Of a stretch of 6,568 nucleotides of DNA, positions 1 to 4,081 are shown piece after piece. The stretch is from positions 1 to 6,568 of the forward strand of contig JAUVWK010000159.1 of NCBI GenBank assembly GCA_030604165.1. Direction: 5' to 3'. Each line of letters begins with the position of its first letter. Position 1 is the stretch's first letter. This DNA comes from Alphaproteobacteria bacterium. Its GTDB lineage: Bacteria; Pseudomonadota; Alphaproteobacteria; UBA828. Under the pieces are notes generated by a model. The model did no database searches, was not told the DNA's origin, and was given only the letters and a program-made list of their open reading frames with translations. Position numbers and translations under genes: made by a program.

Positions 1-170
1 ACGACGCGCCCACCATGGCGCGCCAGGCATGGGTCGATCACCTCCTTGCGGAGCGCTTTCAGCCGCGCGATTGTGCCGACCTCGTCCCGCCCGACAAGAC
101 GCGAGTAACCGACCACATCGGCTGCCATGATTGCGGCAAGCCTGCGGTCGGTTCCTTTTTCACTGACCAT
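1..170 (-). CDS. Class III adenylate/guanylate cyclase, N-terminal fragment (cut by window edge)
   Basis: Reading the minus strand from an ATG at 170-168 gives 56 codons, open to the window edge. Residues 10-24 read RRLAAIMAADVVGYS, followed by a segment containing LKALRKEVIDP and RHGGRV. This is the recognisable start of the class III nucleotide cyclase catalytic domain, in the group where the domain sits at the extreme N terminus and is often followed by TPR or other C-terminal modules. Asp18 in the ADVVGYS motif is the expected first metal-binding aspartate. The second aspartate and the substrate-specifying residues lie beyond the edge, so ATP versus GTP cannot be decided. The start is supported by AGGAG seven bases upstream; an in-frame GTG eight codons upstream is a weaker alternative. 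The product would make cAMP or cGMP, probably in the cytoplasm. The upstream DNA holds an FNR-type box, suggesting oxygen-linked control. The gene is divergent from the GcvT remnant to its right. Confidence 0.87.
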   Translation of the reverse strand, partial: MVSEKGTDRRLAAIMAADVVGYSRLVGRDEVGTIARLKALRKEVIDPCLARHGGRV

Positions 171-245
171 AAGGTAGCTCCTACGGCCGCGCACGGCGTT
201 AGTGAGGGATTGCCGCTCTCAAGTCCGCGTTTCGAAATTGGACCT

Positions 246-275
246 CCCCAAAATCATTCTCTCGAACGATTGGGG
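246..275 (-). repeat. Inverted repeat over the putative cyclase -10 region
   Basis: The arms 252-259 and 264-271 pair around a four-base loop. CCCC (246-249) and GGGG (272-275) can extend the stem past a two-base bulge. Read on the minus strand the loop is GAGA, a GNRA-type loop, and the only imperfect pair in the inner arms becomes G-U; on the plus strand it would be an A-C mismatch. It overlaps the likely -10 of the cyclase gene, so it may be an operator rather than an RNA element. No T-tract follows it on either strand, so it is not an obvious terminator. Confidence 0.45.
253..258 (-). promoter_or_regulatory. Candidate -10 box of the cyclase promoter
   Basis: On the minus strand this hexamer reads AATGAT, matching four of six positions of TATAAT. 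A transcript starting near 246-247 would place the FNR-type box at 282-295 centred about 41-42 bases upstream. That is the standard geometry of a class II FNR/CRP-family activated promoter, which needs no good -35 box. It would leave a leader of about 76 bases. This is a positional inference; the -10 match alone is weak. Confidence 0.35.
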
Positions 276-281
276 GGCACA

Positions 282-295
282 TTGATTTAGATCAA
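282..295 (-). promoter_or_regulatory. FNR/FixK-type (Anr/Dnr) operator
   Basis: The sequence TTGATTTAGATCAA is a perfect match to the FNR-family consensus TTGAT-N4-ATCAA, and the dyad extends one more base on each side (281 A, 296 T). It is centred 118 bases upstream of the cyclase ATG and about 42 bases upstream of a start site implied by a -10-like hexamer at 253-258. FNR, FixK and Anr proteins bind such sites in response to low oxygen, and Dnr-type relatives respond to NO. The site lies only about 28 bases upstream of the GTG of the plus-strand remnant, too close to activate it in the usual way. The cyclase is therefore the likelier target. Confidence 0.6.
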
Positions 296-316
296 TCATC
301 GCAGCAGGAGCAAGGC

Positions 317-604
317 GTGAGCAAGCGTCTCGTGCAGTTCCTGCTGCGCGATCCCGAGCCGCTGCTTTATCACAACGAGCCGATCTGGCGCGATGGCGCG
401 ATCGTCGGCTATCTGCGCTCCGGCATGTACGGCCACACCCTCGGCGGCGCCGTCGGGCTCGGCTATGTCGAGCACCCGGGCGGCGTCGACGCCGCCTTCG
501 TCAGCGCCGGCTCCTACGAGATCGAGGTCGCCGGCGAGCGCCACGCCGCGGAGGCCTCGCTGCGCCCGCTCTACGATCCGACGGGCGCGCGCGTGAAGGG
601 GTGA
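317..604 (+). pseudogene. Orphan C-terminal fragment of a dimethylglycine/sarcosine dehydrogenase-type protein (GcvT C-terminal domain)
   Basis: The 95 codons from a GTG encode the C-terminal barrel domain found at the end of GcvT and of FAD-dependent dimethylglycine and sarcosine dehydrogenases. Recognisable stretches are LVQFLLRDPEPLLYHNEPI (residues 5-23), IVGYLRSGMYGHTLGGAVG (29-47) and a natural family terminus around RPLYDPTGARVKG. Family likeness continues upstream in frame to about 302 (QQEQGV), ahead of the GTG, then stops. The roughly 700 residues carrying the FAD-binding and folate-binding domains are absent. The frame stays open upstream to 206, but that translation is unlike the family. 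This points to the surviving 3' end of a deleted or rearranged gene. A caveat: AGGAG six bases before the GTG looks like a ribosome site, so a small protein could still be made. It would have no catalytic domain, and I assign no function. Confidence 0.7.
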
Positions 605-616
605 AGCCGCGGCCGC

Positions 617-665
617 GGCGCGCCGATTATCCGGCACGCCAGCGCAGGTGCGGACCCTCAGGTCC
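617..665 (-). repeat. Structured intergenic repeat, copy A (3' of the HU-like gene)
   Basis: These 49 bases match 1275-1323 without gaps at 43 positions (about 88%). On the minus strand the element has two short hairpins. One is GGACC-TGAG-GGTCC (652-665), which the flanks extend to seven pairs (650-667). The other is GCCGG-ATAA-TCGGC (622-635), closed by a G-U pair. A run of seven T on the minus strand (678-684) precedes it. It begins about 50 bases past the stop codon of the HU-like gene. I do not recognise the repeat family; it could be a REP-like or post-terminator element. Confidence 0.75.
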
Positions 666-677
666 GCTACCGTGAGC

Positions 678-709
678 AAAAAAAGCTAGAGTTGGATCGA
701 CGACCGTCG
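678..709 (-). terminator. Weak terminator candidate for the HU-like gene
   Basis: Downstream of the HU-like stop codon, the minus strand can form a hairpin CGAC-GGTC-GTCG (698-709). A run of seven T (678-684) follows after a gap of 13 bases. The gap is too long for a textbook intrinsic terminator, so only the T-tract and its position speak for it. Termination might instead involve the repeat just beyond (617-667). Confidence 0.25.
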
Positions 710-717
710 CCGCCTGG

Positions 718-1116
718 TTATCTTGCCATTCTTGGCGCTTGAGACGACTTACTCATCTTCTTCATGAAGTATTTGCCGGCCTCGTCCTTGAGCGTCTTGC
801 CGGCGCTGAACCGCGGCTGCAGGGTTGCGGGCTTGGCCTTGAAGGTGGCCGGCTCGCCAGTGAACGGGTTGACCCCCTTGCGGGCCTTGGTGGCCGGCTT
901 GAAGCGCATCTTGAGGCGGCCGAGATAGCCGAGCGGCACGCTGCCCGCCTTCTTCTTCTTCGTGTCCTTGAGAGCGAGCTTCGAGACCACCGGCCACAGG
1001 AGATCGAGGAATATGGCCGCGTCCTTGCGGCTGAATTTGCAACCCCATTCGTCGCCGAGTTTCTCGGTCAGGACCGTCGAGTACGCGTCGGCAAGCTGAG
1101 TCTTTGTCACAGTCAT
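718..1116 (-). CDS. Enlarged HU/IHF-family DNA-binding protein
   Basis: The 132-residue protein matches HU/IHF in its C-terminal two thirds. GRLKMRFKPATKARKG (residues 66-81) fits the beta-sheet and the rising DNA-binding arm. VNPFTGEP (82-89) fits the arm tip, with Pro84 at the position that intercalates into DNA. FSAGKTLKD (103-111) fits the final strand and helix. Typical HU is about 90 residues. The extra length comes from an expanded segment between the first two helices (around 15-30), a lysine run at 53-56, and a basic tail after 118. HU proteins work as dimers that bend and compact DNA; the nucleoid is the expected location. The start ATG has AAGGA closely upstream (GAAGGAAAAGCC before it). 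It appears to be a single-gene unit, bracketed by two copies of an unfamiliar structured repeat. The HU-like fold is secure; the specific role is unknown. Confidence 0.85.
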   Translation of the reverse strand: MTVTKTQLADAYSTVLTEKLGDEWGCKFSRKDAAIFLDLLWPVVSKLALKDTKKKKAGSVPLGYLGRLKMRFKPATKARKGVNPFTGEPATFKAKPATLQPRFSAGKTLKDEAGKYFMKKMSKSSQAPRMAR

Positions 1117-1274
1117 GGCTTTTCCTTCGTGTTTGACCCCGGAAGATTACTGCTTCGAGTCTGACGTTGCCGTGATGTCTGATGCCGCCACCGTAGGCAA
1201 GCAATGGTAAATCAAACGTAAAGCGGTGCTTTTGAGCGACTCGTGCTTGGGGCGCGCGGCGCCGGTGCGACCCT

Positions 1275-1323
1275 GGCCCGCCGGTTATCCGGCGCGCCTG
1301 CGCAGGTGCGAACCGTCAGGTCC
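1275..1323 (-). repeat. Structured intergenic repeat, copy B (3' of the protease gene)
   Basis: This is the partner of 617-665, in the same orientation, between the HU-like gene and the protease. On the minus strand it forms GGACC-TGAC-GGTTC (1310-1323, one G-U pair) and a perfect GCCGG-ATAA-CCGGC (1280-1293). As with copy A, it lies just beyond a T-tract on the minus strand, here the tail of the protease terminator. Apart from this copy, the 1117-1387 spacer contains the terminator at 1338-1365 and presumably the HU promoter, for which I found no convincing box. Confidence 0.75.
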
Positions 1324-1337
1324 AAGTAACCGTCAAG

Positions 1338-1365
1338 AAAAATGGGCTCGGTTTGAAATCGGCCC
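1338..1365 (-). terminator. Intrinsic terminator of the protease gene
   Basis: On the minus strand, 23 bases past the protease stop codon, GGGC-CGATT pairs with AACCG-A-GCCC around a TCA loop. The stem has one A-C mismatch and one bulged A. It is followed directly by ATTTTTCTT. The stem-plus-T-tract order and the position fit Rho-independent termination. Confidence 0.6.
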
Positions 1366-1387
1366 CGACAAAATGGCGGCGGGATGA

Positions 1388-3712
1388 TTAGAAATTCAGA
1401 CGGAATTTGACACCCGCTGCATAGGCCGGGTCGGCGGCGGCAACATGGCCCGGTTCGTTTCGCATCATCAACCAGGAAGAAAGACTCGTGGCCTCAATCG
1501 GCGACAGGTTGTAGACGAGCTGGAGGTCGATCTCGCGCCCGCTTGGGGTGAGCTCGACACGCTCGCTCGCATACACGGTCTCGCCTTCGCCGTTCAGGGC
1601 GACGGGCACGCTCACCGTCGCGTCGGCGGCGGCGACACGCAATGGCTGACCGACCAGCAGGCCGAATCGGTCGCCGTCGCGAAGCACATCGTGGGCCACG
1701 GCGCCAAGGCCGAAGGCGTTGGAACGGACGTCGCCCCAATCGCCGAGCACGCCGCCGGTTTCTTCCATCTCGGTCGCCGCCATTGTGACACTACCCAGCA
1801 GATCGAAACGCGCGTTGAGCGGCAGCGCGCCGCTGAGCGTGAGGGAGCGGGTGGTGGCGCCGTCGTCGGTGGCGAAGGCGCCCGCGCCGTGGCTGCCGAG
1901 GAATGTCGCCGACTCATCGAGTAAGCCGGCATCGGCGCGCAGCGTGGCGCCCGATGCGAACGCGTGGGCCAGACTGGCCTGGCCGAACGTCGTCTCATTG
2001 GTGCCGCCGAAGGCATCGGCGACATCGCCCTGGAACAGGCCGAGCGAAAGCGTCGTCGAACCGCCGAGCTCATGATCGATACTGAGCCCGTTCCCGTTGC
2101 CGACGATCTTGGGCAGCGGATTCAGCGTCTCGCCGGCGGCCCAGAACGGCAGTTCGGCGGCGAGCTGGCCGGCGCCCAACTGGCCGGCTGCCGTAACATC
2201 GAAGCCGAGCCGCACATCGGTCGCCCCGCCAAGCCGTCCGGTGAGCTGCATGGCGCGGACGTCCCTGCCGGGCTGGTCCGATTCGGGTTCGAACGATGTC
2301 AGCGTGTCAGCGGAGCGGTCGTCGACAACAACCATCGCCAGCGACATCCCGCCGCCGAGCGGCAGGCTGAGTGTCTGCGTGTCGTCGGCCGTCAGCAACG
2401 CCTCGAGCCCGAAACTACGCGCCGTTGTCGCGACGCGCTCGTCGAGCCGCGCCCGATAGGGGTGACCGCCATCGCTGAGGGCGATCACGGCAATCGCGTC
2501 GCCCAACAGCGCAACGTCGGCAAGGGCGTCGCCGAATGCCGCTCCGAGCAATAGGCTGCTGTCGGTCAGGCTGGCGGTTCCGCCGGACGACAACGGCACC
2601 GCTGCGGCGGCGATGGCGGCTTCCGCCGTACTGATCGCCCCGTCTATATCGAGCAGGCCACGGCCATAGACCGTATCGATTCCGGGCGCGCCCAGATCCG
2701 CTGCGCCGTCGAGCATGAACAGCATGATCGAGCTGGCATCGACGGAGTATGCGTCGGGGTAAAGCTGGATCAGCAGCGCCAGCGCCGCCGAGACATGGGG
2801 CGCGGAAAACGAGGTGCCGCTGGCGCTGGTGGTCGAGGCCGCGCTACCGGCACCGGCGTTGGTCGTGGAGATGCCGACGCCGGGGGCAACGAGGCAGTTG
2901 TTCATGATACTGCCGCACTCATTCGAGAACTCGGCGATCGTGCCGCCATCGGTCACCGCGCCGACCGCGACCACCATGTTGCCGAAGGCGCCGTCGCTGG
3001 CGGTGTTCGCCGGATAGCCCGGCTGCGACGAGCCGTCGTTACCGGCGGCGAGGACGACAAACGCGCCGGCGTCTGCCGCATTCTGAATGGCGGCTTCCAA
3101 CGGCGCGAAACCACCCACGCCGCCGGAGAGGCTCATATTGATAACGTGCGCCAGGGAGCTGGTGGCGTAAGTAACGGCCGTGGCAACGTCCGAATACAGG
3201 AACCCGCAGGCGAACGTACAGCTGTAGGCGCTGATCGCAATCAGGTTCGCGTCGAACGCGACGCCAAAGCTTCCCAGTCCGTTGCGCTCCGCGGCGATTA
3301 CACCGGCAACAGCGGTGCCGTGGCCCGTGGCGTCGGAGATATCGTGGCTGCCGGTGACGACGTTGTAACTGGCGCTGGAAACGTTGTTGGCGAGGTCGGG
3401 ATGATCAGCGTCGATCCCCGTGTCGATCACCGCCACGTTGACGCCGGCGCCGGTCACGCCCAGGGCATAGGCCGATTCCGCGTTGATGATGTCGAGCCCG
3501 TCGTTCTCTTCGAACTCCGGCTCGCCGAGGGCATTGAATGGCGTGCCGATAGCGGCGGGGAACGGGCGCGCTATCGCCGCCCCTAGGTCGAGGGCCCCGC
3601 CGCCACCGCCGCCACCACCACCACCGCCGCCGCAGCCGGCGGTCACCAGCAGCATGGCCGCGCCGAGCATCGTCGCGCGCCAGTGGCGGTTGAGACTTTT
3701 TCGGTGAAGCAT
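1388..3712 (-). CDS. NalP/SphB1-like lipoprotein autotransporter, subtilisin (S8) serine protease
   Basis: The 774-residue protein starts with a basic n-region and hydrophobic core ending LLVTAGC, a lipobox with Cys27 as the lipidated residue. Twelve glycines follow (28-39). The S8 peptidase domain spans about 75-365 with the full catalytic set: Asp97 (VAVIDTG), His131 (GHGTAVAG), oxyanion Asn225 (AAGND) and Ser301 (GTSFSAPH). Close cysteine pairs 165/169 and 266/273 suggest disulfides. From about 480 to the end the sequence is rich in alternating short strands and ends FRLNF, the terminal-aromatic signature of outer-membrane beta-barrels. Lipidation, glycine linker, S8 passenger and barrel together match NalP and SphB1, which cleave surface proteins, though those are over 1000 residues. 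I infer a cell-surface protease. AAGG seven bases before the ATG supports the start. It is monocistronic by appearance, with a terminator at 1338-1365 and a CtrA-like site at 3733-3747. Confidence 0.9.
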   Translation of the reverse strand: MLHRKSLNRHWRATMLGAAMLLVTAGCGGGGGGGGGGGGALDLGAAIARPFPAAIGTPFNALGEPEFEENDGLDIINAESAYALGVTGAGVNVAVIDTGIDADHPDLANNVSSASYNVVTGSHDISDATGHGTAVAGVIAAERNGLGSFGVAFDANLIAISAYSCTFACGFLYSDVATAVTYATSSLAHVINMSLSGGVGGFAPLEAAIQNAADAGAFVVLAAGNDGSSQPGYPANTASDGAFGNMVVAVGAVTDGGTIAEFSNECGSIMNNCLVAPGVGISTTNAGAGSAASTTSASGTSFSAPHVSAALALLIQLYPDAYSVDASSIMLFMLDGAADLGAPGIDTVYGRGLLDIDGAISTAEAAIAAAAVPLSSGGTASLTDSSLLLGAAFGDALADVALLGDAIAVIALSDGGHPYRARLDERVATTARSFGLEALLTADDTQTLSLPLGGGMSLAMVVVDDRSADTLTSFEPESDQPGRDVRAMQLTGRLGGATDVRLGFDVTAAGQLGAGQLAAELPFWAAGETLNPLPKIVGNGNGLSIDHELGGSTTLSLGLFQGDVADAFGGTNETTFGQASLAHAFASGATLRADAGLLDESATFLGSHGAGAFATDDGATTRSLTLSGALPLNARFDLLGSVTMAATEMEETGGVLGDWGDVRSNAFGLGAVAHDVLRDGDRFGLLVGQPLRVAAADATVSVPVALNGEGETVYASERVELTPSGREIDLQLVYNLSPIEATSLSSWLMMRNEPGHVAAADPAYAAGVKFRLNF
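3596..3631 (-). repeat. Triplet tract encoding 12 consecutive glycines
   Basis: Twelve GGN codons (mixed GGC, GGT and a final GGG) follow directly after the lipidated cysteine codon of the protease. Copy-number changes would alter linker length without shifting the frame. Glycine-rich linkers at this position are usual in lipoprotein autotransporter proteases and would give the passenger a flexible tether. Confidence 0.85.
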
Positions 3713-3728
3713 GAGAAACCCTTCGACA

Positions 3729-3750
3729 AGTGTTAAGCGAGTGTTAAGCG
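3729..3750. repeat. Tandem 11-bp direct repeat
   Basis: AGTGTTAAGCG occurs twice back to back (3729-3739 and 3740-3750) with no mismatch. The period of 11 bases is about one helical turn, so both copies face the same side of the DNA, as expected for cooperative binding by a dimer. It starts 17 bases upstream of the protease ATG. Confidence 0.8.
3733..3747 (-). promoter_or_regulatory. CtrA-like operator (TTAA-N7-TTAA) before the protease gene
   Basis: The two TTAA cores (3733-3736 and 3744-3747) are separated by exactly seven bases, the spacing recognised by the alphaproteobacterial cell-cycle regulator CtrA. The extended half-site TTAACCAT is only partly matched (TTAACACT on the minus strand). 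It lies 21-35 bases upstream of the protease ATG, close to where transcription probably starts. A repressing role is therefore as likely as an activating one. The assignment depends on the host being an alphaproteobacterium with CtrA. Confidence 0.4.
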
Positions 3751-3754
3751 AAGG

Positions 3755-3890
3755 ATTTTTCGCGCAAAAATATTAAGAAAATAATAAGGTTAACGGGCCG
3801 AACAGTAATAACAATTGCAATATAGTAATTATTTTGTTTTTTCTAACGTACTTAGTATTCCCCTAAACTATATCAATATTGATGATTCGA
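3755..3890 (-). promoter_or_regulatory. AT-rich promoter/regulatory block upstream of the protease
   Basis: By hand count about 37 of these 136 bases are G or C (about 27%), in sharp contrast to the GC-rich flanks. It includes a minus-strand TACTATATT (a possible -10), the palindromes ATTGCAAT and ATCAATATTGAT, and several A/T runs. This composition fits a promoter with UP-like or nucleoid-protein-binding DNA. I could not pair a convincing -35 with the -10 candidate, so the exact promoter is not fixed. Confidence 0.5.
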
Positions 3891-4015
3891 TCGTGAAACT
3901 CTGCTGACCGCCAATCGCCAATGAGAAGGGGCTAGACTCGGGCATCTGAGAGCCGTCGCCGGGACGAGCGTGCGAGTATTACTTCTAAGCCTGGCAACTT
4001 GTCGGGAACGAAGAT

Positions 4016-4043
4016 GCGCCTCGGGCAACGGGACCGAGGGCGC
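4016..4043 (-). terminator. Hairpin after the dipeptidase gene, possible terminator
   Basis: GCG-CCTCGG (4016-4024) pairs with CCGAGG-CGC (4034-4043), with one bulged base and a nine-base loop. It starts about 40 bases past the dipeptidase stop codon. No T-tract follows on the minus strand, so it is not a standard intrinsic terminator. It may instead protect a Rho-dependent 3' end. Confidence 0.3.
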
Positions 4044-4081
4044 CACTGAAACGCGCGATAGGGCCCGCACCCGACCCCGCT

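Larger units (their letters stand above)
3713..4081. other. 369-base gene-free spacer between protease start and dipeptidase end
   Basis: No supported gene lies here. From left to right it holds the protease ribosome site, a tandem 11-base repeat with a CtrA-like site (3729-3750), an AT-rich block (about 3755-3890) and a 12-bp palindrome ATCAATATTGAT (3872-3883). Beyond those is GC-rich DNA of uncertain role with a strong hairpin near the dipeptidase end (4016-4043). CGCCAAT occurs twice in tandem just after 3908. Short open frames on both strands here lack family likeness and read as chance. Confidence 0.6.

Noticed and set aside
15..290. Plus-strand open frame of 91 codons over the cyclase start
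   Set aside because: It lies antisense to the recognisable cyclase N terminus, and its own translation has no family likeness.
606..619. 14-bp palindrome GCCGCGGCCGCGGC
   Set aside because: It is pure G/C in GC-rich DNA and easily arises by chance; it is not shared with the second repeat copy.
296..679. Minus-strand open frame of 127 codons opposite the GcvT fragment
   Set aside because: The plus-strand frame carries clear family motifs; the antisense frame is a by-product of GC-rich codon bias.
650..684. Hairpin at 650-667 followed on the plus strand by AAAAAAA, considered as a terminator of the GcvT fragment
   Set aside because: A plus-strand terminator needs a T-tract after the stem; here there is an A-tract, and the hairpin belongs to the repeated element.
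739..1204. Open frames of 141 (plus) and 151 (minus) codons overlapping the HU-like gene
   Set aside because: Both are low-complexity, arginine- or glycine-rich shadows of the gene at 718-1116, which has the HU motifs and a ribosome site.
2795..3586. Plus-strand open frame of 263 codons inside the protease gene
   Set aside because: It is antisense to the S8 catalytic domain, its composition is glycine/alanine/arginine/valine heavy, and it has no recognisable domain.
3483..3707. Plus-strand frame with a run of prolines
   Set aside because: The proline run is simply the complement of the glycine tract of the protease.
3872..3883. ATCAATATTGAT considered as a second FNR-type box
   Set aside because: The half-sites are in the inverse order and lack the four-base spacer of TTGAT-N4-ATCAA; it is just an AT-rich palindrome.
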